DNA from: Mactra quadrangularis
Taxonomy: Eukaryota; Mollusca; Bivalvia; Venerida; Mactridae
Direction of reading: 5' to 3'
DNA: 64,000 nucleotides
Assembly: GCA_025267735.1 (NCBI GenBank)
Contig: CM046304.1
Coordinates: 27,035,381 to 27,099,380, forward strand
This document shows, piece by piece, positions 1 to 13,594 of the stretch. The notes beneath the pieces were generated by a model. The model was not told the DNA's origin and searched no databases. It saw only the letters and a list, made by a program, of their open reading frames with translations. How positions within the stretch are numbered: the stretch's first letter is position 1; each line of letters opens with the position of its first letter. Position numbers and translations under genes: made by a program.

Positions 1-1258
1 GTCTATTTACTCCATGACACCAACAATAGCTTCATCAATATTTCATTCAATAATCAACAGTACATAATTACCATGAATATTTGAGATACAGTTTGATCTC
101 CAGGGACCAATAACAACTTATTATATCACAGAACATAGTAAACTTTCTTGGAAGCTACCAACGAGATTAAGGAATCAAATATCTTCAATCAGCAAATCTA
201 CTTTCACTTTCACCCTCTCTTAGGATAAGCCTCTTTACACTTTTACTAATAGACAAGGAAGCAGGACAACTTAACCTAATGGGTGTGAAATCTAATACAA
301 AATAAGGAAAATAAAGTTTTACACAACAATTAACTTAATTACTAGGTCAGAAAGACTGTTGTTACAGTGTCAAAAAGTCACTGTCATAAACAACATCAAT
401 CAGTCTAGTCTAAGTTCAACAGCCAACCAATGATTGAACAAAAACTATCTGATTAAGGTGGCTGTCTAAAACAGGGATAAATCGGAGCAAATTTCAAGTT
501 TAGAGACATTGTCAGCTTAATGCAACTCGACTCAAACTCTGTTTTCAAAACTTTTCAGGACGCTTAAAATAAGCAATTAAACTAAACAGGGTTTTATCAG
601 TTTAAAAAAAACCCAATTGATCCTTTTGGCCTTTAGATTTTCAAATCCAATCAAAACTTTTCATTTTGGATTAATATCATGAAATCATTTTATAAAATGT
701 GAATAAGTACATGTTGAGAGCAAATGAGATAGATCAGTGCAGCATTAAGCTGAGGATATGTGTACCAGCCTGCTTCAGACATGATGTTGTTTGATAAAGA
801 TCATACCACAAAAGCAGGTTTAACAGTAATTAAGTATTTGATTTATTTTGAATCCATTTCCTAAGTCAATGATTACTATGAAATCAGAGATGTTAATGAA
901 AAAAACATCAATTAAAATATCAAATCTATGTATTATAAAATTAATCTATGTATTATAAATAATGGAAAGTTTTCTCATCAAATCAATAGAAGAATCTGTC
1001 TGGAGACTAGTACAATGTATAGGGACAATGTTTCCATTTCTATAAAAACTTGTAAAACCACTTTATATCTCTCTCTCAGTTCTCTCAGACTTAATACTTT
1101 AAACTAACTGCATTATTCAAATATTTGTAAGGAAAATGGAAGGGATGACAATATCGTATGAATATATGGTTAATAAATTGACAAATGATGATAATACAAA
1201 TAGAATATATAATATAGTCAAGTAGCGTTGTCGTACAGGATCTCTAAGATCTCAATTG

Positions 1259-1280
1259 AAGGTCACGTCTACATGACCTT
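1259..1280. repeat. Inverted AAGGTCA pair with 8-nt spacer (copy 1)
   Basis: AAGGTCA, an 8-nt spacer, then TGACCTT form a perfect 7-bp inverted repeat. AGGTCA is the half-site bound by many nuclear receptors, so this could be a receptor site. It could also be the stem of a small mobile element. A second pair with the same spacing lies 240 bp downstream. Confidence 0.4.
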
Positions 1281-1498
1281 TATGTCGACCAATCAATGTG
1301 TAGCTTTCATATAGACAAATCACTATTTATAGCATTTTGATTATGTAATTCCTATTTTTAGACCAAGCTTTGTGAGCTAATTTAACAACGGTAATATTAA
1401 CAGTCTGCGACTGGACGGCTCATTTCAAATTGCATGATGTAAACGATGTAGACAAGTTACTAATCATCACAATTTTGTCATGAATATTATGATGAGAA

Positions 1499-1521
1499 AA
1501 GGTCACCTGAACGTGACCCTT
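1499..1521. repeat. Inverted AAGGTCA pair with 8-nt spacer (copy 2)
   Basis: AAGGTCA, an 8-nt spacer, then TGACCCTT form a near-perfect inverted repeat with the same geometry as the pair at 1259. Nothing in the sequence between the two pairs is recognisable as coding. Confidence 0.4.
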
Positions 1522-4499
1522 GTTTGAAAATGGCCAGATCTAAATTAGCAAGTGGAAAAGCCAACTAAGTTTACATCACATAAATCACCACAGTAACCCA
1601 CAATTCTATAATTAGGTCTCTTACATTCAATACCTTATAATGTGACAACTTACACTTCCTGTATCAGAGAATATTAATTCATTCTTTTCCCCACAGTAAG
1701 TACTACAAATCTTCAATAACAATTCAAGTAAACTTTCTTTTCACAGACTTACATGTTCAAAATTTTGCTCCAAACTAATACTGGTGAATTAAAATCAACC
1801 CAAAAGAAAATAGCCTCAATGCAGCTGCAGCTCTTTAGCAATGAGCAATAATGTCAAAGCAGACAAAACCCCTCAATATCTTACAAACAACACAATGGAA
1901 AATAAATAGAAATCTCTGATAATGAACAGAATCAGTATTTCAATAACTGATGCAGTAATTTACAGACATTGCGAGCAGTTTTCTTCTTTTATTTGCCTAA
2001 GAATTACAGACAGTCAATTAAGTACACATCTCAAAGATTTACAATAAAAAGACAAAAGAGTAGAAAATAGAAAATCCTAACTGGGATTGTTTAAGATCTT
2101 ACAGAATATTTATGGCACAATATCTCCAAGACATATTCTTCATCTACCTATATTCATTAATCTGGATTCAAAATAATTACAGATAAATTGATGTCCTATT
2201 ATGGAATCTATAGTAAATTACATATAAATCTTGGTGGTTTAATGAGAGTATTTAGGATAATACAAGAGAATAATGGTATAAATATTGTCTTATATTGATA
2301 ATATATTAACTAGGGATGGTTTCCCTCTTAACTTTCAATTATTGGTGCCAATGCAAGAAGACAATTTCAAGGACATCATACAATGGAATTAGCTAATGCC
2401 ACAATTTTAAACAACTAAGAAATATTTTCATTTTTTTGAGTGTTAAAGGCACAAACATGACACAAAAAAGTAATAATGAACAGTACAGTAAAAGCTAACA
2501 ACACTTGGACAAGTGAATCTCAATAATTGATCCCTCAACTATCAATGTTTTTTTTTCTTTGCTTCCTGGTTTGAAATTCAATGATAAGTAATTTGACAAG
2601 ATAATCTGACAAATATTCATATCAATGACTGACAATTTTTAAAGTGATAAAAGTTTTCCAAACTAAAACATGATGCATGCACACTGAAATAATTGACTCA
2701 ATTGCAGTCCTTATTATACTTTTTCAGTAAATGAATCTGACATGTGTTCCATCATCGACACAAAATTTAAGAGGGTACTTATTGAAGTTTGTTTTGGAAC
2801 AGATTTTTAAAAAAGCCAGATACTGCTCTAGTCCTCTAGTTCCCTCTTCCTCATTATTTTCCCTTCAATCTGATGAGATAAAGTTATTTTAAACCTGCTT
2901 CCCACTGACGTATCTTGTCACAGTTTCTGTTCTCTACCTTTTCTGAGACCAGCTTCGTATACCCTTTTCTAAGTTCATTTTTAACACTTTTCTGAGTTCC
3001 TTAGCAATCACTCAGTGTATTGATAAATACAATGTTACAAGTTCTGTAATTTATTCAAATTCTTTTAACCTAAAGGCTACAAAACTTCTTTAATACAATC
3101 ATGATATAGAGTACAAAAACATCAAAACTTTCCATAAGGCAGCATTTCAGGAAACTTTACAAAAACTATAAATTCTGAGGTTACATCTTAATGGCATCTC
3201 AACGTTTTGTGACTTTTTATAGGAGGAAAAAAACTCCCAGAAATAGCTTTAAATGTGATGTGATATCACTATGGTACACTGGATGCAATTTTGTCAATAT
3301 TCTCTGGAGGGTTAAACCTCTATTAACAGACAAAGAATTGATCCTAAGAGATTTAATGAACCTAAAGACATGTAAATTAATCCAAGATTAATTAACTGGC
3401 TTAAAGTGAATTTTCATAGAATCTTTAAAGACTTTAGAAAACTAATTTTCAATTACACCCAGCATTTGTTTAATAAAATACATAGAATCCTTATGTTTGG
3501 ACTTTGGCACTGAGTCAACCCAAACCTTCAACCAGGGAGATAGGCATAATACCAAAATTTTGTTCACTGCTGCACAAGAACTCAAGTCATTTTTAATATC
3601 ATAATTTTCATCAATGACTTCAAACTTGTCTTAAACAGGAACTCGGTCAACAAATTGTTCAACAGTACCAACAATGTAGCTGAAATATTAAATTCAAGAA
3701 ACAGTTTGCTATCATTTTTTCATACAATAGTTTTCCTCTAAGAATACAAAAAAGTCTTACAGGAGCACAAAACAAAATGTAAACAAGAGTCTATGGTGAT
3801 ATCATAAAACTAGTCTAAAAGAAGACAACATCAGCAAAGGAGTGAAAAATGGATTCAGTGTTTGCACATTGTGAGAATTCAGACACTTACAAATGCAGTA
3901 TAAGTAATTTCATTGATCACCTAATACATCAAAAACCCTCAAATAGAATCAAAATAGAACTATTATCTATAATATCATGACGATTCTAAAATCTCCTTAG
4001 AAACTAAGAGGAATCAATATTGTCCTATATATTCTAATATTAAACTGGCTAAACTTTGTTCCCACGATACATCGCTATAGAAAATTATAAGAGATTTTTC
4101 GTACCATACTCTAATATTCCACTCGCCTTATTTCCTTCCCAAGATGCCATGCTATAGAAAACTGTGAGAGATTTTTTCACTATACCCTCAATAGAAATTG
4201 TTAAAGCAATGATCTGATCGTAATCATCCAATATTAATCAGGTCACCAGCAGGGACCAACGTAACATTACGTCAATCATTCCTTAGATAGTAACTTTCTA
4301 TCATTTGTAAGAAAAAAAACAATCATTTACTTTGATACAATCTGATAAGGAGTTTTTGTAACAAAAATATTGGTTTGTTTTACAAATGATATTACAATCC
4401 CTTCAATCATGAGGTATTAGTATCATTGGTTAGAAACAGATGAAGTAATTGTTGACCAAGGTCTTACTTCTGATTTCATTTATCAGGTTTTAACACCAT

Positions 4500-4760
4500 G
4501 TGAACACAATTATGGTCATTTCACTACAGGCGGGGCACCTAACCAACATTTCTTGAACCAATGTCTATAACCAGTTCTCATCTACCTTTCCACAAGGCTG
4601 ACAACTCCTCCATGTACCTAATTAAATGGCAGATAATTGACATTCCTGTCAAATTTTCTTATGGAAGGGTGTAACTGCCCTAAGTTGGATCTGACCCCTC
4701 ATCCCTTTGGCAAGCTAGATTTGAAATCAGGCATGCTACCAACTTCGCTATGGCCCTGGT
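4500..4760 (-). repeat. tRNA-derived SINE-like repeat
   Basis: Read on the minus strand, the segment has a box A-like AGTTGGTAGCATGCC followed about 40 nt later by a box B-like GGGTCAGATCC, the spacing of an RNA polymerase III internal promoter. The body does not fold as a normal tRNA, so a SINE or tRNA relic is the better reading. Ends and target duplications were not resolved. Confidence 0.4.
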
Positions 4761-5973
4761 ATCTTTTCTTCTTTACAAAAATTCACAGGCCATCCTGAAA
4801 TTAGTATTCTAAGAACTGAATAAGCAAAAAGGCCACAAAAGTAGACATTAAAAGAAATTAAGTATCACTGACACAGTGATGTTGTCAAATATTCTGAAAT
4901 CTATGGCATTGATTAGTCAATTTGGTGATCTAATTGACTGTTTGTATGTTATATGAAAAGTGTACCAATCAAGGCTAACAATCATGGTGTCAACATTGAT
5001 CTATACAATGAACTCTGTTTATTGGCAAACTCATGAAAGATTAGCAGTTTTTTAGACTTAAATCTGAGCCAAATCTTTTAACCATATGTATAAGTAAGAT
5101 AGGATCAGCAATCTTCAAGTGAACAAGGCTCAACAAAAAAGTTGGTCGCCAAATATGACAATCAAGTATAAATTTTACTTCAAATCAAATGTTTCTTGCC
5201 CATACAAAATGTTACTTTAAAAAACTTGAGGGTTACTATTAAATTCCAGTCATCTGTTTGGACAACTTTTGGCAAAAACTTGTTGTCCTGAACCCTATGT
5301 AAAGTTGTCACTGGCAATGAGACGACTGCTATATATAGTGGAGTCCAGGTGAAGAAATTCATTCATGACAATAGATCTCAAAACTTATCAAATATGGTTC
5401 ACTTTGTTTCTTAGAAATAGTGGATCACAAATAATGTTGATAAAATGTCATTTTCACATAGGATTTCCACAGTTATCTATACAAACATGTTATAAAAGCC
5501 ATGTAGGCAATGGACATAATCAGGCTTGAAAATCAGCGTTTTCCTCCCAAATTTCTGGTTCTGATTTGACAGTATTTTGGCAAAGATGAACTATTTAAGA
5601 CTGACATTAATCAATATAGAAGACTATAATAGAACAATTTTCTGATCAATGGAAAGTTATTATAAGAGAACCAGCCTATGGCTGTTGAAGTCACATGTAC
5701 ATTAATAGCACTCAGTTTGTTTTTCTTAAGATGGCTGAGGAAGTACATGTTAACTGAAATCATGGATTTTAGAAAATTAGGAAACCAGGAGAATTGTTTA
5801 ATGTAGTACATTGCTTATTAATTTTGTTTTCATTTAATTCATTTTCAACAGTCAGAGTCATCTAAGATGGACAGTTCACCATACCAATGTTACTGGGATT
5901 TAACAGAGCAGTAAGGAGCGGTCAACCAAACAAGGCAAAATTTCTATATGATGGGGTCATAAGGACTCTGGAC

Positions 5974-6747
5974 CAGCATGTTCAATCACGCAAAAATCCG
6001 CGTATTTCACGCCAAAAAAGTAAAATTCACGCGAATATTCGTATCCTACCGGGTACGAATACGCAGACCGAAATATATCATAATGTAACAAACTGTAACT
6101 CTGTTAAGCTTATTACGTTTTTACTGGCATTTAGCCTTTCCGAAATGACGTCAGCAACGCAAAGCGGATTATTTTTGTTTTCGTTGCAATTAAAGAATCA
6201 TGGCGTCGATAGTTTTCTGCTATAGAGCGTTGACGACGCGATGATTCATACCAATAATTATGTCTAAACAAAGGAATTTAAATGGTTGCATTGCCGAATT
6301 ATAAAGGCGTTAATCTAAACTTTAATGATACGATCAGATTTGCGAACGAACAATGAAGTATCACCTAATTTTAGTGATTTGTTGTCGACTAGTATTGCAC
6401 ACGAGCGCGAGCACCAGATTCACCTTACAAAAATAATAAAAGAGGCTACATTACACGATTTTCTACCGCCATTCGATGATATTGTTTTCATCTGGACTGT
6501 TCATCATAAACTAATGTGGGGTTAAAGTAAAAGATGACCTGGATTTGCCGAAACTATGTTTGTTTTTGGGACGAATCAGACTAAAGACGAATGTGACTGT
6601 CTCGTCGGAGAATAGGGGAGAAATCATCTTGTACTTATGTAAAAAAACTTTTTTAAACTGGTGTACCCACTTATATTTCCTCATACCCACATTTTTCAAC
6701 ATTGGTGGGTACAATACCCACTCTAAAAAAAGTCACTGAACATGCTG
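5974..6747. mobile_element. Non-autonomous hAT-like element, TSD CTCTGGAC
   Basis: The 774-bp element starts CAGCATGTTCA and ends TGAACATGCTG, an 11-bp perfect terminal inverted repeat that continues imperfectly inside. It is flanked by a perfect 8-bp direct repeat CTCTGGAC at 5966-5973 and 6748-6755. An 8-bp duplication with CAG-type termini is the signature of the hAT superfamily. The inside is richer in CpG than its surroundings. The 112-codon frame crossing its left end (5887-6225) straddles the element boundary and has no transposase motif, so I treat the element as non-autonomous. Confidence 0.8.
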
Positions 6748-6755
6748 CTCTGGAC

Positions 6756-9700
6756 TGCTTACCTAAGAACCTACGATTCCAAGGGCTCCTGACACAAGAT
6801 CTTTCAAAACTTTGATATTTAGCATATTTGCATATGAAAACTGTGACCCCAGGGGCTGGGCCAATATTGACCCCATGGGGAATATTTTGAACAATCTTTC
6901 AGATGATGCTTAACACACCAAATTTGATAATGTATGCTTTGTGGTCTTGGAAAGGAAGATTTTGAACTAAACTTCTAAAATGCCTTAGGTTGAAAACTGC
7001 CCTACTTGACACAACCGCCGATGGGAGAATAAATGTAGGCTGTATTACAAAACTTAACTACATGAAAATATGTAGGTCTTGCCCTGGGATCACAACCTCT
7101 AGAATCACAGTCAGGAAGGAGGGGCTATCTGGAACTACCTGGACAGGTTGTTTATATCGAAGAGTAATGTATCTGTGCATTATATAGGATATTATAAAGA
7201 ACTAAGACATTGTGTACTAGAGCTATGATAAGGTACATCGTAAGGTATGAACTATAATATATGAACATGTCATATTGTAGAGGTGCTGAAGACTTAGGGG
7301 GTTTTAATCACAACCTGAATCCTTGTTTTGTACTCTTTCTCCTCATCTCTAAAACAAGCTGTTGATTATGATGTAAACCTTAAATAGGATTCACAAAATA
7401 AGGTCTGACTGTTCCCTAAATCAGTCTTTAAAATCCTCTGGCAGAATAAAACTGAAATTTATAAATCAAACTTAAACATTTAAACTTTCATCTAATCATA
7501 ATGACATAATATTTCACATTTTGTACACTTGAAATGATATAAGAATCAACTTTTTTGAAGAAATGACAATCACAGTTTTCACTTCATTTACACCCACAAA
7601 CCCATTTCCGAAACCAGCAAAACTGATCATTTCATCAAAATAAAGCTAGTTGATTATTTGACCCACTACTACAAAATACAAATCTTAAGAAATTAGGCTA
7701 ATGTGTATAAAAACTTAAAGAGAACACAATATCATATATAAACAAATATAAAAATTTTGTCCTGGTCGGCCATCTTGTTACTATTTATCATACTAATCAT
7801 ACAGATGAAATGAAAGAAACATATAAGATATACTGATCATTAAAATGATAGAATGTGTGAACAGCGTCATCAATAACTCATCAAACTATGTACAGTATAA
7901 GATCTAATGATCTAACAATCTTGCTATAATAAAGTCCCATTCATGACTGGTGAGATAAAGGTTTAGTATCTACAAACCACAGTACATTGACAATGTACAA
8001 CAAAGTTTGATAATGAATATATCATAGGGTCACAGGACACACCCCGAAATAAAACAAGTTATAAATATGTTATCAATAAAACGACAATACTACACATATT
8101 TTAGATAAGATTGTAAAAATGGACATATAGACTTAAAAAGTAGTTTCAAACAAGAATGAAATTTATCTAATATAGTATTGATAATTGAAGAGCTCTTGTA
8201 CTTTGCATACCTTTAGTACAATGATGACCATATAAAATCATGACTTTCGGCACAGCAGGGAAACTAAATTAATAAATTCATACCGGTCAATGAAAATAAA
8301 TGCTTACCCTGGCTACAAAAGTCAGAAAACTGTTTAGTTTTCTTAGTTAAAATTCTAAGACAACCTATAGTAAGCCAAGTGTATACAGAATAAACTCAAA
8401 GAACAAAATGGTGGCATAGAGTTCTGCCATTAAGCATAAAACTCAGGTTTTGGAATGGTAATCTCTCAATCATATAGAAATTACTTGAGAAAAACAATGA
8501 GAACAACACTTTAAGTTTCTGAGTTTGTACCCCAGTTTAAACTTCTGATCCTGGATTCAAACTTTCATAAACTGACAGTGGGAATGTTAATGCACAAAAG
8601 AAGAATCAAAATGACTACCAAATAGTAAGCAACTGCATGAGAAAGGACCAAAACATGAAATTTTCATTAATAGAACAACTCAGTCATTACATAACATACA
8701 TAGATAGCATTGTACTCTTATAGGCTTCAACTTAAACCTAACTAGATGAAAGAAATAAAAAACTTGAATATAGATTGATAGAAAGGTCCAAGTGATATAA
8801 TCAGTACCTCTACAATTCAGCCATAAAGATGTCCTGATTATTTTAAAATCAATGGTTCACTAGGTCCAACTAGGTCACTCAACTGTACAATTTTAATTTA
8901 AAGTGACAATTTACTTCCTCAGGCAAATATCTGTCAAATTTTTGGTGTGATGTGAATTAATATTTGTGATACACGGAAGAAAAAACAATTAAAACTTTAC
9001 AGTAAAAATAATTATATAAAGTTTTTGACAGTCTTACCTAGTTGTCAACAAAACAATGTATACAGATGCATACCACAGAAAGATAAAATATATAAATTTA
9101 AATGGGGCTAACAGGGGAATACACAAACTTGAAGTTACCCTACTCGGTCCTATTAAATAAACTAGTTTTAGTTGTTCTTTAAATTGGAATACATGGGCAC
9201 TGCATCAAACTGCTATTTTCTCTTCTCCCTGTCCCAATTTCTATGATTGCATATAATCATTTATGTTGAAAACTGACCCCTTCTGATGCACCCTGCCCTT
9301 TTTCCTGTCTTTCCTTAGCTCTCTGAGCTCTTAAAATAACTCTGAAACTTCAATAGTACTATGGAAGTGTGGTAAACAGCATTTGTTATGCACATGACAA
9401 CATCATTCATGTTAACTTTCAGTTTATCTCAACACCTTAGAATATCAATGTCTCCCATTAGAAAGTAAACACCAAAATGTACAAAATGATCAAAATTTAG
9501 AATACACAAGTTCTATACAAGTACATATCATATAAAACATATTTCAAAGGTACTTCATCAGTGAATTGATACATCAAGAGAAAGTCATTACAGATACATA
9601 TCACTTTGAATACATTCCAAATATAAATTTGGTACATGGATGCTATAAATTGTATCTTTAATCAAGCTGATATGATGAAATTAGCATAATACAAAACAAA

Positions 9701-9870
9701 TCTCATCTTTTTATGTAACATAGACATGCAAATTACTATCAACAAAACAACTTAATCAACTCTATTGAATATTCAAACTCATACAGACTATCAATATGTT
9801 TATTCGTTATAATTGGTTCAACTCAGATGGCTAAGAGAAGGTAACTTTGTCAACCACTGTGATTAGTTGT
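6756..9870. other. Non-coding DNA, no gene seen
   Basis: No exon with coding character was found. The 6760-7000 part reads like a degraded dispersed repeat (a 'gacccca...ccccatgggg' style segment), but I could not define ends. The remainder is AT-rich with only short random frames. Confidence 0.5.
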
Positions 9871-10323
9871 TAGGGCTGTCAGGATTTACCGGTATACCGG
9901 TATATTGCAATATGCTGCTGCGACAATATGTACTGCGGTATGAATTTAACGTACCGGTATTTAGCGATATTTTTTATTTTCATTGAAAAATTCTTCCCTT
10001 CGCTAAATGATAGTAGTGAAATGTCAATTTTCCATGGTTCATTTGATTTAAATCAAAGAATTTAACCGATTTGGGTGCATTTGGAATGTTCCAAGAACTC
10101 TAAAAATGCCCAGTTTTTCTCCAGTCTGCTACAGGCACTTTCCCTACAAAACCCTGTAATTAAAATACTTCAATACTGAACAGTTGAATAAATTTTTAAG
10201 ACTAAAGTATTATGCAGCCATGTCTTTGGTTTGCAAAGCAATATATCAAGGTACGTATCGCAATATGGTTCTAGCGCATCACAATATACCCGGATACGCT
10301 TCTGGCGTATCGTGACAGACCTA
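9871..10323. mobile_element. Short hAT-type MITE, TAGGGCTGTCA termini
   Basis: The 453-bp element starts TAGGGCTGTCAGGATT and ends with the complement of TAGGTCTGTCACGATA, so the outer 16 bp are inverted with a few mismatches. The first eight bases match the elements at 24443 and 48053. The flanks TTAGTTGT and TTAGTCTA agree at only five of eight positions, so the target duplication is decayed or has shifted. Just inside the left end are repeated CCGGTATA motifs. No coding capacity is visible. Confidence 0.6.
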
Positions 10324-11097
10324 TTAGTCTAGTTGTAAGGATTATTTTGTTCATTAATATGCGTTGTTATGAAATGATGAAATACTGAAAATAGGGAATA
10401 TTACATAATTTGTATTAAGTATTTAAAGTATGTTAAAGTATGTAATTTTGAGAACTACAGTAACTGTCACTAAGTTCTTCATGGATTTCAGATGAAAGAA
10501 TAGAAATATGAATCAATAGAAGCCTTGTGATGACAATGAGGAAAATTAACCAGTAGAGAAACATCAAAGGTTTGCCTAAACAGTATGAACAAAGGAAGAC
10601 AAACATTTAAGTCTTCAACAAAAATAAAAAACAACTCAATACCACAAAAATTTATACTAACCCAAAGAAGTTAATCCTTGTAATATCCTGATAAGTCCAA
10701 GCAGAGAACTGAATCCTAAAAATCTGAGTAAATCCAAAATTGATAAAAATCCTTGAAAAATATTCCAAAATGAACAAGAACAAGTTTTCTTTCAAATGTG
10801 AACACAACAAAAAACAACAAATGTGGTAAGTATTTTACACCAAGTACAATTTGGACATATTTAACAACAAAGTATATAAACTATGACATTAACCTGTCCT
10901 TACTGTCATATAGAACAAATTTCTAGCCTTGTTAATAATTAAACAAACCCAAATAAGGAAGTAATGAATATATATGTATAGAGAAATCATGAGAAATTAA
11001 CGAGGTAATAACGAGTAAATTCATCAGCTGATTCATGTTCGTTTTATAAACATTATAAATGTCAGTGTGGTTATACTTCACGTTTACTTCACATGGT

Positions 11098-11193
11098 ATA
11101 ATTTGTCCCATTAAAGCAAAAAGGTACCATAGTGTTTTTATATCTTATATATGATGGTACCTTATTGCATACACAGGGGACAAATTATTATGA
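11098..11193. repeat. MITE-like hairpin with AAGGTACCAT arms
   Basis: The left arm carries AATTTGTCCC and AAGGTACCAT; the right arm carries ATGGTACCTT and GGGACAAATT. Each pair is a perfect inverted match and the central loop is about 25 nt. The symmetry suggests a small palindromic transposon. No target duplication beyond a possible TA was seen. Confidence 0.5.
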
Positions 11194-11490
11194 GTTATGA
11201 ATTATTATTATTATTAAGACATTTTTGAATTTGACATGATTGTTTTCTTTTGTTTGTGTTTAATTTATCAAATAATTATTGTTTTCTTTCTTTATAAGCA
11301 TACTTTAAAATTATTTATCTGCTCCAATGAGTAAATTAAGTGTTTCAGTGGTTTTGAATTTAGCATGGACAATTTTTTTCTTTAGTTCCGAGTTTAGTCA
11401 AAATTATGAACCTGCACCTATGAATACATTATACAATAGATAAACGAGATTTTCCATAATATAGGATTCTACAAATGTATTAAATATTAA

Positions 11491-11630
11491 TTTTTATTTA
11501 ACTGTTTGTGGTGCATACATTGAACCCCCCTGTCATACATATAAATGGGTATTTATTCTTACAGATCATGAGTAGGGAAGAACTGTACCAAGTATTTAAA
11601 TCAGTGGAATAATGTATGCACATAGTTTAA
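11491..11630. repeat. Palindromic MITE family P, copy 1
   Basis: The left arm reads TTTAACTGTTTGTGGTGCATACATT; the right arm reads AGTATTTAAATCAGTGG then AATGTATGCACATAGTTTA, an imperfect inverted match. The same arms recur at 40583, 47765, 49232 and 49895. The family's defining parts are CAGTTGAATAAAAT, a GTGCATACATTAA-like block and ATTTAAATCAGTGG. Confidence 0.55.
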
Positions 11631-12446
11631 CGCCATAATTTTAAAACACAGTATCATAACAGTTGAGATAATTTTATATAATAATTGATAATTCAGTCTA
11701 GTCCAGTTCAGACCAGCATTTGAAGCCAAATCACTTACATGTACAATATACCCTATCTCTACATGTAGGTCAGAGTCTGAGAGACCAAGAACTGTCCTGT
11801 CATTTAAACTTGACAAACAATGAGACTGTTACCATTATCATTATGATTTTAGTAGCAAGTTACACCCAACACCAGGTTTTTTATGACTATTTTTCTAGGA
11901 AACATAGATCAATGATTTCAAGCTGTTGTGTTTAGAGTGTATCATTTTAAGGTAACCATGAATAGTATCAAATACAATCAGTAATTGTAAACACAAAATT
12001 GACACAAGCCATTTTTAGATAGATAAATAAAACCAACAATAATATCATTTCAATGTATTATCAAATTATTTACATTTAAACCTAAGTGCATGGTCATCTG
12101 TATTAAACAATATACTGGCTAAGTAACAAGACAAGGAAAATTAAGTATTTTTCACAGTTGAAACTTTTTTTTAAATCTAACCGTTTTCAGAAACATCAAA
12201 CCTTATGTTAATTTTTCATTTCAAAAATAAGCTGATATAGTGATAATTCATCCAAAATCAACAGGCTATGTCTTTTTTTGAATGGAAAGAAAAAAAAGAT
12301 AAATTGCCTTTAAACTTGAATTAATTACCTGTTTCACACTTTACCTGTTTCATAGACTCTCATGTTTTAGGCCGCCATTTTTGCGCTTCTTTTTTCTAGC
12401 AAGCTCAACACAAGTTAAACTGTACATGTTTCAAACACAATATGCT

Positions 12447-12514
12447 GGTTTAGCACGAAACAGCCATAAATCACTCTTTTCTTATAATGAGTTACGACCA
12501 TTTTGTGCTAAACC
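12447..12514. repeat. Short palindrome, GGTTTAGCAC arms (pair with 24067)
   Basis: GGTTTAGCAC at the left is mirrored by GTGCTAAACC at the right, with a partly complementary middle containing ACTCTTTTCTTATAATGAGT. A related copy lies at 24067-24135 in the opposite orientation, marking this as a small dispersed palindromic repeat. Confidence 0.55.
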
Positions 12515-13444
12515 TGCAAAAAGTATACTCTATAAAACACAATGACATGTAACATATGCATGGAGCATGATCTGTGTATCAATTACATGTAAAATACATT
12601 GGAACATGAAAGTATTGTTTTCTATACATTCATTTGATGCTAAAATGACAACTTGTTAATGTAGTTCTTGTGTTTTACATTATATAGAGCGCATAATGTC
12701 ATACAGAGCAAATATATAACATAGTTCTTATACAACCCACACTAAGTGGTCACAAACAGGACAGGGAGAAGGAGGGGGTGGAAAATTCACCACACACCTC
12801 TAAATGTCAAAGTTATATCATATTAATTAAGGAAAAAACTTGAACCTGCGTATGAGTGAAACAATTTCATATCTTTCTGCTTTCACACAGGATATATTCA
12901 TTAACAAATCCAGATAGGGACTTGAGTGTTAGTTAATTTACATATAAAATATGTAAGAAAACGTAAAATAAAACTTTAAAATAGTGAAATATAAAACTGA
13001 TATTGATTCTCAAACAATAAACCATGAAAATAGGCCAGCACAAAACTAGTCTACATTTTTCTTTTATTTGCATGTAATTACACCAGTTTTATGCTGATCT
13101 ATCAAAATGTATATTATCAGTCTAATGATAATGGTAAATTCAAAATCTATTTTGATAAACTAGAGAGAGAATACTTCAGGTCAATGTAAGTTCCACATAT
13201 ATATCAGGCCTATTTTATTACATGTACTTGAAGTATATTTGTATATCTTTTAAAACGCTTACTGTTTGATACCACATTGTACATGACTGTATGATAAATA
13301 TATGATAAAATATTTCTATCAGTCAACTTGACACTCATCTATAATTCATTCAAATCTTTTACAAAATTTCATTGAAAAAATATATTTGATTGGGTACTTA
13401 ACAGGAATCCAACATGTATACAGTTTACTTTGGCCATAAAGATA

Positions 13445-13480
13445 GAGACTAGTTAACCTGATGAGACTAGTTAACCTGAT
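13445..13480 (+). repeat. 18-bp perfect tandem duplication
   Basis: GAGACTAGTTAACCTGAT occurs twice back to back without mismatch. It lies about 115 bp left of the 46-bp tandem repeat, so the whole 13.4-13.7 kb stretch appears prone to slippage or unequal exchange. Confidence 0.85.
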
Positions 13481-13594
13481 GGAACAGGTCAGTGCTTTAT
13501 TAGGTCAGCAACAAAAGCAGTCTATGGACACCACACGAAATCAAAGAGACTGTTTATATGGCAATGGACAGTCCCTGATAAAATCACATATTAA

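Larger units (their letters stand above)
1..5973. other. Non-coding, repeat-bearing DNA
   Basis: I see no supportable gene here. Open frames are short, AT-driven and without recognisable protein motifs. Two inverted AAGGTCA motif pairs (1259-1280, 1499-1521) and one tRNA-like SINE (about 4500-4760) are listed separately. A charged frame of about 38 codons on the minus strand (about 2890-3010) has no matching splice partners and was not called. The stretch could be intergenic or a large intron of a minus-strand gene. Confidence 0.6.
10324..13444. other. Non-coding DNA with MITE-like palindromes
   Basis: No gene is supportable. Three small palindromic repeats occur (11098-11193, 11491-11630, 12447-12514) and are listed separately. 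The rest is AT-rich sequence without splice-bounded open frames that I would defend. Confidence 0.5.

Noticed and set aside
2890..3010. Charged minus-strand frame of about 38 codons with splice-like edges
   Set aside because: Frames on either side of the putative donor stay open equally well, no partner exon was found and no family was recognised.
5887..6225. 112-codon plus-strand frame
   Set aside because: It starts outside and ends inside the hAT-like element and crosses its TSD; no protein motif.
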